The notes under the pieces are model-generated. The model was not told where the DNA came from. It saw only the letters and a program-made list of their open reading frames with translations, and did not search any database. The position numbers and the translations under genes are program-made. Shown here one piece after another: positions 7,789 through 13,925 of a stretch of 13,925 nt of DNA. The stretch is from Bacillota bacterium (lineage in GTDB: Bacteria > Bacillota > Clostridia > Acetivibrionales > DSM-1351), in contig JAEVZU010000100.1 of the NCBI GenBank assembly GCA_023392075.1, positions 1-13,925 of the forward strand, read 5' to 3'. Each line of letters opens with the position of its first letter. Within the stretch, counting starts at the first letter, position 1.

Positions 7789-8326
7789 TATATTCTCCTC
7801 CTTTTATTTCACTTTGCAGTTCTTCATTAAACTTTCTCCTCAAAGCAGTTAGTGCAGAATTCAGCCTGGACTTGCAAGTTCCCAGAGGAATATTCAGAAC
7901 TGCCGCTACTTCATTCAATTTCATGCCCAGAAAAAAATGAAGCACAACTACCTCCCTGCACTTATGTGACAGTTTGTTGATCTCTTCCCATAATTCTTTA
8001 TTTCTCTGTTCATTGAAGAAAGCAGTCTCAACAAATTCAATACCTTCCTGTTCAGGAACATTTCCGAAGAAAGCCAGCCATTTTTGCTTTCTGTGCATGT
8101 TCCTGGCCGTATTGACGGTTATTCTGTATATCCAGGGTTCGAAGGGTTTATCGGCATCGTACTGTTCATACTTTCTGAACACCTGTATGAAGGTTTCCTG
8201 CATTATATCCTCTGCCATTGATTTTGATTGTATTATAAACAGTGCAACTCTATATACGAAATCCGAATATTCGCTGTATATAAAAGCCGCATGTTCTTTG
8301 GTAATGATTCCGGCCGTGAGTATCAC
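7775..8326 (-). CDS. ECF-type RNA polymerase sigma factor
   Basis: This 183-residue protein has the two-domain plan of extracytoplasmic-function sigma factors. Region 2 (about residues 16-82) contains FVYRVALFIIQSKSMAEDIMQ and FEPWIYRITVNTARN; region 4 (about 112-166) contains CREVVVLHFFLGMKLNEVAAVLNI followed by PLGTCKSRLNSALTALRRKF, the recognition helix. It would direct RNA polymerase to a small regulon when released by the membrane protein encoded downstream, whose start overlaps its 3' end. The annotated start is the GTG at 8326, but this GTG is part of the ribosome-binding stretch AAGGGAGTGAT itself, and an in-frame stop lies 9 nt upstream. The real first codon may therefore be an unusual one slightly downstream (for example ATT). 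The core domain is unaffected. Confidence 0.92.
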   Translation of the reverse strand: MILTAGIITKEHAAFIYSEYSDFVYRVALFIIQSKSMAEDIMQETFIQVFRKYEQYDADKPFEPWIYRITVNTARNMHRKQKWLAFFGNVPEQEGIEFVETAFFNEQRNKELWEEINKLSHKCREVVVLHFFLGMKLNEVAAVLNIPLGTCKSRLNSALTALRRKFNEELQSEIKGGEYNGAI

Positions 8327-8459
8327 TCCCTTTTAAGTTATTCATCCTATATACACAATGAGCTGGAAAATGGTTCGGTATTTCAACGATATTTTTTTGC
8401 ATTATGCTTAATCCATTTTATCAATATTTTTATATCAAAAAGGCAGACCCTTCCATAAG
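8327..8459 (-). promoter_or_regulatory. Spacer upstream of the sigma-factor gene
   Basis: This 133-bp AT-rich spacer separates the end of the germination operon from the sigma-factor gene, both leftward. A weak hairpin with a T run (8437-8454, four to six pairs) could partly terminate the germination operon. ECF sigma genes are usually autoregulated; on the minus strand GAACC and TGTATA spaced by 16 bp resemble an ECF -35 followed by an AT-rich -10, but the match is too loose to assign. A 31-codon ATG frame beginning near 8345, reading into the sigma gene in another frame, has only a weak AGGA before it. Confidence 0.35.
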
Positions 8460-9566
8460 TCAATTACTTCCTGTAATTTGTTTTTTGGCAGTAATTTTAT
8501 TTTTTTTGATTTCGGCCATTATCCAAATAAACACAGGCAGTATAGCCTGAAATGGAAAAGCATAAAAAGGATAAACTTTAAATGCCCATTCCGACATTGT
8601 CATAATGTCTTTATATATAAATTGGGCAAAATACACCATAAGCAAGCCCAATTGAATGGTAATTGATCTGTAATCATGTAAATTGAATATTTTCGAAAGC
8701 CCCTTTGCTGCAACAAACAAACAAATACTGATTTTTATTAATGCTGCAACTGCAAAAACAAAAGCAACCGATACTTCGATTCTTTGCAGAAAATCACCAA
8801 CGGTTATCCGGCTGACAGCCACATGCGACGGGAAATACAGGCTTGTCCCCAGCGGTCCTAAAATCAATATATTCCTGAAAGTTATGGCTATTATAATCAA
8901 GGCTGCCAGGGATACACCGTAAAAATATACTCTATAAGGTGATTTTTTCGTTTTCAAGGTGAAAAAGACACCTAAAAAAACAACCGACTCGGCAAAAGGA
9001 AAGGCAAAAGTAGAAAAGGAGCCTCCCAGTATTGAAGTAATTGTACTGCTGAGAAAAGGCTTTATATGGTTAGCTTTCATCTCAGGTATTCCCAGAAACT
9101 GTACTATTATTATTATAACAAGCAGGATGGGCAGAAGATAGGCACAGGTCCTGCCTATAACTTCTATTCCCAATTTGACTGCCATTATTGCAACAACTCC
9201 GATAGTAAGCATAAGTATAAACATTGGAGTCTCGGGCATTACCACAACATTCACAAATTCTCCGAAGTTCCGGATTACCAGGGTTCCCAGATGAAAAGCA
9301 TACCAAATAAATAAAACTGCAACCAACCTCCCAAATATTTTTCCCATCAGCATAATCAATATATCAAACAGATCATAACCTTGAAATATGGTTTGTATTC
9401 TGGCATAAATCAGTATAACAGGTGCCGCCAGCAGCAATCCTACTATTCCGGAAATCCATCTGTCGTTTTTTGCTTCACCGGCAATTCCCAGAATGAGAGT
9501 GCTTCCAATAGTAAAAATTATTAAAATACAAATTGCTTCTTTATCGGTAATATTTTCCTTTCTCAT
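8460..9566 (-). CDS. gerKB: Spore germination receptor subunit B (GerAB/GerKB family permease-like protein)
   Basis: This very hydrophobic protein of 368 residues has about ten membrane helices and belongs to the GerAB branch of the APC transporter superfamily. The N-terminus MRKENITDKEAICILIIFTIGS matches the family's opening helix, and PETPMFIL and GPLGTSLYFPSH segments are recognisable. I chose the second ATG (9566) rather than the one at 9581, because GGAGG lies five bases before it; the earlier ATG has no ribosome binding site and would only add MHGGK. By family it sits in the inner spore membrane as the germinant-binding subunit, together with the A and C subunits encoded upstream. It is the last gene of the operon. 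The ligand cannot be predicted. The symbol follows the general clostridial GerK naming and is not proof of orthology. Confidence 0.92.
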   Translation of the reverse strand: MRKENITDKEAICILIIFTIGSTLILGIAGEAKNDRWISGIVGLLLAAPVILIYARIQTIFQGYDLFDILIMLMGKIFGRLVAVLFIWYAFHLGTLVIRNFGEFVNVVVMPETPMFILMLTIGVVAIMAVKLGIEVIGRTCAYLLPILLVIIIIVQFLGIPEMKANHIKPFLSSTITSILGGSFSTFAFPFAESVVFLGVFFTLKTKKSPYRVYFYGVSLAALIIIAITFRNILILGPLGTSLYFPSHVAVSRITVGDFLQRIEVSVAFVFAVAALIKISICLFVAAKGLSKIFNLHDYRSITIQLGLLMVYFAQFIYKDIMTMSEWAFKVYPFYAFPFQAILPVFIWIMAEIKKNKITAKKQITGSN

Positions 9567-9601
9567 TTTTCCTCCATGCATCTGAAGTCTTACCAGCCAA
9601 A

Positions 9602-9817
9602 CTAACCCGGCTTTCCGAATATTGACTCTACAATTTTTTTAATGGACTCTTGAGGACTGGGAATTTCCACGTCAAAGCACAAAAGCAGCACTATTATCAT
9701 GGAAAGGGTCCATAAAACCGCATTAACAATAAAGTCACCCCATTTTTTTTCCTTATACAAAGGAATAAATTCATATATTGCCAAAAAAGCATATATTATG
9801 ATTACCATTACGCACAT
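9602..9817 (-). CDS. Small two-helix membrane protein in ger operon, candidate receptor D subunit
   Basis: This 71-residue protein lies between the C and B subunit genes. It has two hydrophobic helices (about residues 2-20 and 28-47), joined by a charged turn (KEKKWGD), and an amphipathic tail PQESIKKIVESIFGK. The ATG at 9817 is 3 bp after the C-subunit stop and uses AAGGT about 10 nt upstream; an alternative ATG is three codons in. Many Bacillus ger operons carry a fourth gene for a D subunit of similar size with two membrane helices, which modulates receptor function. The size, topology and position here match that description; sequence homology was not tested. I do not recognise a named family. 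Confidence 0.75.
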   Translation of the reverse strand: MCVMVIIIYAFLAIYEFIPLYKEKKWGDFIVNAVLWTLSMIIVLLLCFDVEIPSPQESIKKIVESIFGKPG

Positions 9818-9820
9818 AAA

Positions 9821-10990
9821 TTATTTTACCTTAACCTCCAGAGGCTTCGAGAGCATAGCACTGTTTTTAATGAGAATTTTTGTTTTTACATTTACCTCTG
9901 ATTTTTTAAATCTTTCATCCCAGTCTCCTCTCAGCTTTTGCCATTCTTTATAGTCGTTTTCGTAAATTTTTTTACCAAAGCCGAATATATCAGTTCCATA
10001 GTCCTTTTGAATTTTTTTTACGGTTTTCTCGATCCTGTTTTTAAGTATTGTTTCTGTTAATTCAGCAAGCTCCTCCCTGCCTTTTTCTTCTATTAAATTC
10101 TTACTCCCTCCCAACTCGGCAAGGGTCACCGTTGTCTCAATATCAATATTTATTTTAATATTATTCCCGCTGATAACCGGTTTAATTTTAGTCTTACTTT
10201 TAAAGATTTCAAATGTTACAGGTATCTCTTTTTCTTTTTCCTTTCCCTTTATTGTTTCAACTAAAAGTCCGCCCTTAATATTATCCTGTGCAAACAGAAT
10301 ATCCTTTGTATCATCTTCATCTACTATTCCAATCAATTTGTCCCCTCTGAATATTGCTGTTCCTCCGACAGAAGGTACTTTTTCTCCGCTGTCGGTCTCT
10401 TCTAATTTAACCGCAGCCACACATCCATGTATACCTTCCTCAGCCATATTATTGGCGAATTCCCATATCTCCACCCTTGGGGCTTTGGACAAGCTTGCCT
10501 CGTTTTTTAACATATCTTCCATCTCAAAAGCTTTTATGGCCTGAGTTACTTCATTACCTTTAAAAATCTCCTCTGCCGTGTCTTCGGTGGAAATGGCAAG
10601 ATGTACATTGGCTCTGGTTTCAGAATCCCGGTTAAACCAATCAATCATTTCTATTACACCTTTTTCTGCAATCTCCTTACTTATTATCAGGATTTTGTTG
10701 TGACTCCAATATAGTCTTTTTCCTGATACGGCAATTGCATTTCGTGCGCAGTCAAATATCGTTTCCCCTTCTGACGAAATCAGCTTTGATTCTGTAACCG
10801 CATTGTTTCCGGCGGCAATCTTTACAATTTCCACAGTCAGTTTATACCTTGCGTTCTCACCTTTATCCACAGCAGTTCCCGCAACAATGGCCAGATTTTC
10901 GACTTCCCTGTAGTTCCAGCAGGCGGTTGCCGCAAATGAATTTATTAAAATGATGCTTGAAAGCAAAATAAGCTTTACATTCCTCTTCAC
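9821..10990 (-). CDS. gerKC: Spore germination receptor subunit C (GerAC/GerKC lipoprotein)
   Basis: This 389-residue lipoprotein carries a signal peptide ending ATAC, with the lipidated cysteine at residue 24, directly followed by WNYREVENLAIVAG, the signature opening of Ger(x)C proteins. The C-terminal Ger(x)C domain spans about residues 205-385 (KIKPVISGNNIKINIDIE onward, with the helical TETILKNRIEKTVKKIQ and the DIFGFGK segment). The protein would be anchored to the outer face of the inner spore membrane and is needed for receptor function. The start is GTG, one base after the gerKA stop (TAA-T-GTG), preceded by AGGGG in the gerKA coding tail, so translation is coupled. The overlapping ATG in this junction reads into an immediate stop and is not used. 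Confidence 0.93.
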   Translation of the reverse strand: MKRNVKLILLSSIILINSFAATACWNYREVENLAIVAGTAVDKGENARYKLTVEIVKIAAGNNAVTESKLISSEGETIFDCARNAIAVSGKRLYWSHNKILIISKEIAEKGVIEMIDWFNRDSETRANVHLAISTEDTAEEIFKGNEVTQAIKAFEMEDMLKNEASLSKAPRVEIWEFANNMAEEGIHGCVAAVKLEETDSGEKVPSVGGTAIFRGDKLIGIVDEDDTKDILFAQDNIKGGLLVETIKGKEKEKEIPVTFEIFKSKTKIKPVISGNNIKINIDIETTVTLAELGGSKNLIEEKGREELAELTETILKNRIEKTVKKIQKDYGTDIFGFGKKIYENDYKEWQKLRGDWDERFKKSEVNVKTKILIKNSAMLSKPLEVKVK

Positions 10991-10991
10991 A

Positions 10992-12542
10992 TTATTTCCC
11001 CTTTTTCTTTTTTGGAGTCTGTCGAACCAGGTTTCTTGCGCCGATAATTTTGGGTCTTAAGGTCATGGACCACCAGGGAGCTCTGACCAGTACATCCTGC
11101 CCGTCATGATTTTCTATTTTGGTAGTGCCAAGCATGTAGGGTACTCCGAAAGACCGTAAACTCATAAGGTGTAACAGTGTTACGACAAATCCGAAAATAA
11201 AACCGTATATCCCGATAAAGGCGGAAGCAAACATCAGGAAAAAACGGATAAGAATAGAGGGCCCTATAAAAGTTATATTCATTAAGTTAACAATCCCTGT
11301 AAAGGCCGTAATAATGACTATCGGTGCGCTCACAAGTCTGGCTTCAACGGCTGCCTGTCCCAACACAAGAGTTCCGACAATATTCACAGCCTGTCCGATA
11401 GGTGTCGGCATTCTTGTTCCCACCTCCCTTAAGAGGTCAAAAATCAATAGCATAATAAACATGCTAAAGATTGTAGGAAAGGGAACACCTTCCCTTGAAG
11501 CCGATATGCTTAACAGCAAAGGCGTCGGCAGCATTTCCTGGTGATAGGTGACAATAGCCACAAATATAGCCGGCACACTTATAGATAGAAGCAGGGACAT
11601 ACCTCTGAACAGTCTGTTGATAGACGCAAAGATATAATTGTTGTAATAATCTTCATTGGACTGTATTGTTTCAACTATTACAAAAGGAACTGTCAGTACT
11701 ACCGGACTGCCGTCAACAATTACAGCTACCCTTCCGCCCAACAATCTGGCTGCCGCAACATCCGGCCTTTCAGTGTATCCTACAGTTTCCAGCGGTGAAA
11801 AGGGTTCGTCCCGGATTAATTCCTGGATATAGCCCGAATCAAGTATTCCGTCGATTTTGATTTCGTCAAGACGCCTTTCCAGTTCTTTAAGTATATCTCT
11901 GGAGACAATATCGTCTATATAACAGATACATACTTTTGTATGGGTTCTCTCTCCAAGCTCCTTGAATTTAAACTTAAGCTCATGACTCTTTATTTTCCGC
12001 CTGATTAAGGAAATATTTATTAAAATTGATTCTGTGAAGCCTTCCCTTGGCCCCCGTACAACTCTTGCAGACTCAGGTTCGGTTATGGAACGGGTCTGCC
12101 AGCCCTTTGAACTTATTATAAGTACCCTGTCGCAGTCCTCAAGCAAAAAAACCGTATCACCAGTAAACAATGCGGCCGCAATTGTATTAAAATCCTCCGC
12201 TACTGAAATATTGTTGGCTGCAATGATTTTATACCTTAACTCCTCCAGCAGGTTATGGCTCGAAATATTTTGTGTTAAATCCTCTGAAAGAATTGGCTTA
12301 ATAATGTTTTCATTAACTATTTCAGAATTTACCATACCATCCAGATAAAAAATACAGCATTTGGCCGAATCCAGATGTTTATTCTGAAATACCCTGTAAA
12401 CTACGGTTTCATCCTCTGAAAATACATTTTTCAGCAGTTCTATATTTTCCTCCAGGGATTTGGCCAACGTTTTCCGGCTTTCAGTATTTTTTTCTTCCTT
12501 AGCGGTTCTCTCAGGTTTCCTTTTACGCAGTATCTTATACAT
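10992..12542 (-). CDS. gerKA: Spore germination receptor subunit A (GerAA/GerKA family)
   Basis: This 516-residue protein is of normal length for GerA/SpoVAF-family A subunits. A charged N-terminal region (MYKILRKRKPERTAKEEKN) leads into the cytoplasmic N-domain, with RGPREGFTE at 163-171 as the hallmark. The membrane core is at about residues 315-460, including LPTPLLLSISASREGVPFPT and the GTRMPTPIGQAVNIVGTLVLG stretch, and a lysine-rich tail (KKKKGK) ends the chain. I chose the ATG at 12542 over a frame-open ATG at 12575, because GGAGG lies five bases before it. It heads a four-gene operon (A, C, small protein, B). By family, A subunits assemble with B and C into germinant-gated complexes in the spore inner membrane. 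The start region may be masked by RNA folding (see 12543-12630). Confidence 0.95.
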   Translation of the reverse strand: MYKILRKRKPERTAKEEKNTESRKTLAKSLEENIELLKNVFSEDETVVYRVFQNKHLDSAKCCIFYLDGMVNSEIVNENIIKPILSEDLTQNISSHNLLEELRYKIIAANNISVAEDFNTIAAALFTGDTVFLLEDCDRVLIISSKGWQTRSITEPESARVVRGPREGFTESILINISLIRRKIKSHELKFKFKELGERTHTKVCICYIDDIVSRDILKELERRLDEIKIDGILDSGYIQELIRDEPFSPLETVGYTERPDVAAARLLGGRVAVIVDGSPVVLTVPFVIVETIQSNEDYYNNYIFASINRLFRGMSLLLSISVPAIFVAIVTYHQEMLPTPLLLSISASREGVPFPTIFSMFIMLLIFDLLREVGTRMPTPIGQAVNIVGTLVLGQAAVEARLVSAPIVIITAFTGIVNLMNITFIGPSILIRFFLMFASAFIGIYGFIFGFVVTLLHLMSLRSFGVPYMLGTTKIENHDGQDVLVRAPWWSMTLRPKIIGARNLVRQTPKKKKGK

Positions 12543-12630
12543 ATTAACCTCCATGAGCCACATTTGTGGCCACAAAATGTGATGAAAATTTATATCCTTT
12601 ATCGCAATGTGGCGAATAAAGGAGGTTAAT
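12543..12630 (-). promoter_or_regulatory. gerKA leader with ribosome-binding-site-sequestering inverted repeat and competing hairpins
   Basis: In the leftward transcript the gerKA ribosome binding site and spacer, GGAGGTTAAT (12552-12543), are perfectly complementary to an upstream ATTAACCTCC (12630-12621). An inner 7-bp pairing, GCCACAT with ATGTGGC (12607-12613 with 12557-12563), extends it. Two other stems compete: CCTTTATTCGC with GCGATAAAGG (12596-12622, one bulge), and a near-palindrome centred on GTGGCCAC (12558-12581). The first competitor shares bases with the sequestering fold, so the two are mutually exclusive. Function in translation control is inferred, and depends on transcription starting upstream of 12630. 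Confidence 0.5.
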
Positions 12631-12805
12631 TGGCCATGTTAACAACCAATGATTAGTTTGCGCAAAGGAAGCCAAGCCTAGTCATAAATATAAGAAAAGT
12701 ATCCAACAAGAAATTTGCTTCTTGGAATTTTCCGGCGTACACATTTCAAACTCAGTACAATAAGTGCCTCATTACTGTTCCAAAACTTATAAATTCCTAT
12801 ACTCT
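12631..12805. other. Spacer upstream of the germination operon
   Basis: This 175-bp stretch should hold the ger operon promoter. A forespore sigma-G promoter is expected for such operons, but I could not find a convincing -35/-10 pair by eye. A plus-strand AAAGGAGGT followed by ATG at 12636 opens only six codons before a stop, and is better explained as the partner of the inverted repeat in the gerKA leader. Confidence 0.4.
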
Positions 12806-12852
12806 AAAAAAACTCTTCGGATATGAATAATTCATATCCGAAGAGTTTTTTT
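12806..12852. terminator. Strong bidirectional hairpin terminator
   Basis: Arms 12806-12828 and 12830-12852 are perfectly complementary over 23 bases, starting with seven As and ending with seven Ts around a core ACTCTTCGGATATG. The hairpin begins just after the stop codon of the leftward lipoprotein gene at 12854 and has U tracts in both directions. It isolates the germination operon from transcription coming from the right. Confidence 0.93.
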
Positions 12853-12853
12853 A

Positions 12854-13153
12854 TCACTTATTTTTCCTGTGGGAAGTTTTATTGCGGAACAGGGATAAAC
12901 CTCCGAAGCCCCCGATAATAGCCATGTAAAAACCAAAATCATACCACCAGCCTGTATTTGCAACTTCGTATACTCTTATATTTTTGTCAAACAGTCCCCA
13001 AACCAATGAAACAGGAGAAATCCATCCATGCCAGATACCCCAGAAAAAACCTGCCGGTTTGGCAGCAGTATATGTGCCGTCCCCTGGTATGCAGCCTGTT
13101 AGTACGAACAAGAGCAACACTCCCAAAGAAAATAATGCCAACTTTTTTTTCAT
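12854..13153 (-). CDS. Small membrane lipoprotein of unknown function
   Basis: This 99-residue protein has a lipoprotein signal peptide (MKKKLALFSLGVLLLFVLTGC, cysteine 21), a short aromatic-rich middle (GFFWGIWHGW, then SLVWGLFDKN), a VANTGWWYDFGFY motif, and a C-terminal membrane helix (about residues 74-91) followed by a basic tail (RNKTSHRKNK). I recall similar small proteins in many bacteria, annotated only as hypothetical. The ATG follows a run of seven Gs acting as the ribosome binding site. It is 24 bp after the DUF1801-like gene and shares its transcript, ending at the terminator that starts one base beyond its stop. No function is assigned. Confidence 0.8.
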   Translation of the reverse strand: MKKKLALFSLGVLLLFVLTGCIPGDGTYTAAKPAGFFWGIWHGWISPVSLVWGLFDKNIRVYEVANTGWWYDFGFYMAIIGGFGGLSLFRNKTSHRKNK

Positions 13154-13177
13154 AATACCCCCCCATTATAACAGAAT

Positions 13178-13567
13178 TTATTTCTTCTTTTTTCCTTTAA
13201 TTTTCGCCAGTTCGATATTTTCAGCCGCTCTGAATTTAACAATTCTGCTGATCAAATCAAAGGGCATGGGCCTGTCAACCGGAAACTGTACCGACCCTTT
13301 TGCTCCCTTATACCCTGACAATTCATCCTTGAAAGCTTCAATACCGCTGGGGGCAGGATAGAAGCCTATGTGTTTCTTATGCGCAGCAAAATGGACCAGA
13401 TTACCATACAATGTAAAGGTCGGCATCTGATAGCTTATTTTTTCAGCTGCCTCAGGAGCTGCTTCCTTTATACACTGCCTTATTTGCTGCAATATCTGAC
13501 GGATATCCTCATCAAAGTGCAGAATATATTCATCTACCGTTTCAGCAGGATTGATATTTTTATCCAT
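13178..13567 (-). CDS. DUF1801 / YdhG-like protein
   Basis: This 129-residue cytoplasmic protein matches the DUF1801 (YdhG-like) family in length and motifs: an N-terminal TVDEYILHF with helix QILQQIRQCIKEAAPEAAEKISYQMP, then the core FTLYGNLVHFAAHKKHIGFYP with SGIEAFKDELSGYKGAKGSVQFP, and a final PFDLISRIVKFR before a lysine-rich tail. One Bacillus member has been described as an iron-binding (frataxin-like) chaperone; whether this applies here is unknown. The ATG is preceded by a near-perfect AAAGGAGGTGA at an unusually long 13-base spacing, with a second AGAGG closer in. It is the first gene of a two-gene leftward unit with the small lipoprotein gene. Confidence 0.88.
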   Translation of the reverse strand: MDKNINPAETVDEYILHFDEDIRQILQQIRQCIKEAAPEAAEKISYQMPTFTLYGNLVHFAAHKKHIGFYPAPSGIEAFKDELSGYKGAKGSVQFPVDRPMPFDLISRIVKFRAAENIELAKIKGKKKK

Positions 13568-13603
13568 AGGTACCTCTTCACCTCCTTTATATAAAATATG
13601 TTA

Positions 13604-13620
13604 GGCATTTGCGAAATGCC
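13604..13620. other. Small perfect hairpin near the insertion-sequence boundary
   Basis: GGCATTT (13604-13610) and AAATGCC (13614-13620) pair around a GCG loop. A further 7-bp inverted repeat, GAATCCA/TGGATTC, follows at 13622-13645. These may belong to the end of the insertion sequence whose transposase starts at 13733. The other end is outside the window, so the boundary cannot be fixed. Confidence 0.35.
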
Positions 13621-13664
13621 CGAATCCATTGATTTCATTGGATTCTATTTGGTGATTTATATAA

Positions 13665-13730
13665 ATTTTCTCTCCGGTTGGTTAAAATGAAAGTACCAAC
13701 CAACACTTAACCGGAAACCGGAGGGAAAAT
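13665..13730 (+). promoter_or_regulatory. Leader hairpin masking the transposase ribosome binding site
   Basis: ATTTTCTCTCCGGT (13665-13678) pairs with ACCGGAGGGAAAAT (13717-13730) over 14 bp with a single G-U. An inner stem GGTTAA (13680-13685) pairs with TTAACC (13707-13712). The 3' arm contains GGAGGG, the transposase ribosome binding site, with the ATG three bases beyond. Hairpins that hide the start site and limit expression are known in bacterial insertion sequences such as IS200 and IS10; the same role is inferred here. Confidence 0.65.
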
Positions 13731-13732
13731 CT

Positions 13733-13925
13733 ATGGCTACTAAATTCTTTTCTCAGCTTTCTTTAGCTGATCATTTTCAAGATTGCAGAAGTTTTTTTGA
13801 ATCTGATACTCCTACTTTCTTTGAACTTATGAAAAAACATTTCAACTTGCTTGAGTTCATCCCTAATAGCTTTTATACTGCCTTCTATAAGTCTTTAGGC
13901 CGCAATCGTGATTACCCGTTACATG
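13733..13925 (+). CDS. Transposase, N-terminal fragment cut by window edge
   Basis: The first 64 codons of an open frame run off the right edge. It begins MATKFFSQLSLADHFQDC, continues with FFELMKKHFNLLEFIP, and ends at SLGRNRDYPLH. I recognise this opening from DDE-type transposases common in clostridial genomes, where residues equivalent to GRNRDYPL precede a leucine-rich helical segment. The family (possibly IS1182-like) is not certain, because the catalytic residues lie outside the window. The ATG follows GGAGGG. The gene faces away from the leftward DUF1801-like unit and marks a mobile-element insertion next to it. Whether the copy is intact cannot be judged here. Confidence 0.75.
   Translation, partial: MATKFFSQLSLADHFQDCRSFFESDTPTFFELMKKHFNLLEFIPNSFYTAFYKSLGRNRDYPLH

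Noticed and set aside
8437..8454. Possible terminator after gerKB
   Set aside because: The stem has only four Watson-Crick pairs plus two G-U pairs, too weak to call with confidence.
12034..12348. Plus-strand open frame of 104 codons opposite gerKA
   Set aside because: It lies wholly antisense to a clear GerA-family gene, lacks a ribosome binding site, and its translation shows no protein-like pattern.
12618..12653. AAAGGAGGT followed by ATG on the plus strand, a possible leader peptide
   Set aside because: The frame is only six codons long with no downstream rightward gene; the sequence is better explained as the complement of the gerKA ribosome binding site.
12984..13361. Plus-strand open frame of 125 codons opposite the lipoprotein and DUF1801-like genes
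   Set aside because: It spans two real leftward genes with good ribosome binding sites, and its residues are the mirror of their coding strands.

Overview
The window looks like chromosomal DNA of a low-GC, spore-forming Firmicute. A mesophilic cellulolytic Clostridia of the Ruminiclostridium type is my best guess. The evidence is a spore-germinant receptor operon, strong AGGAGG-type ribosome binding sites, AT-rich spacers, and a YesM/YesN-regulated CUT1 sugar transporter. The species assignment is inference.

Layout. (1) 1-2836, minus strand: a carbohydrate ABC importer operon in the order lipoprotein binding protein, MalF-type permease, MalG-type permease (the last cut by the window edge). 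A large stem-loop lies between the binding protein and the first permease. No ATPase is visible. (2) 2837-3257: a divergent control region with a near-consensus sigma-A promoter facing the kinase, a candidate promoter facing the transporter, and a 21-bp direct repeat between them. (3) 3258-6672, plus strand: an overlapping YesM-type histidine kinase and YesN-type AraC response regulator, closed by a bidirectional terminator. (4) 6793-8326, minus strand: an ECF sigma factor overlapping a membrane-anchored partner, probably its anti-sigma factor, whose outer part is a duplicated domain of about 107 residues. (5) 8460-12542, minus strand: a four-gene germinant receptor operon in the order A, C, a small two-helix protein, B. 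Its leader can fold so that the gerKA ribosome binding site is base-paired. (6) 12854-13567, minus strand: a DUF1801/YdhG-like gene followed by a small lipoprotein gene, ended by a very strong hairpin terminator. (7) About 13600 to the end, plus strand: the start of a transposase gene whose ribosome binding site lies inside a 14-bp hairpin stem.

How the parts work together. The kinase probably senses an extracellular sugar signal and the regulator drives the divergent transporter, as is usual for YesM/YesN pairs beside CUT1 importers. The sigma/anti-sigma pair is a separate envelope-signalling module. The ger operon would make an inner-membrane germination receptor in the forespore. I see no CRISPR array, tRNA, rRNA or phage genes. 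The least ordinary signals are the alternative RNA folds ahead of gerKA, the tandem operator candidate, the duplicated outer domain of the presumed anti-sigma factor, and the small D-like germination subunit.
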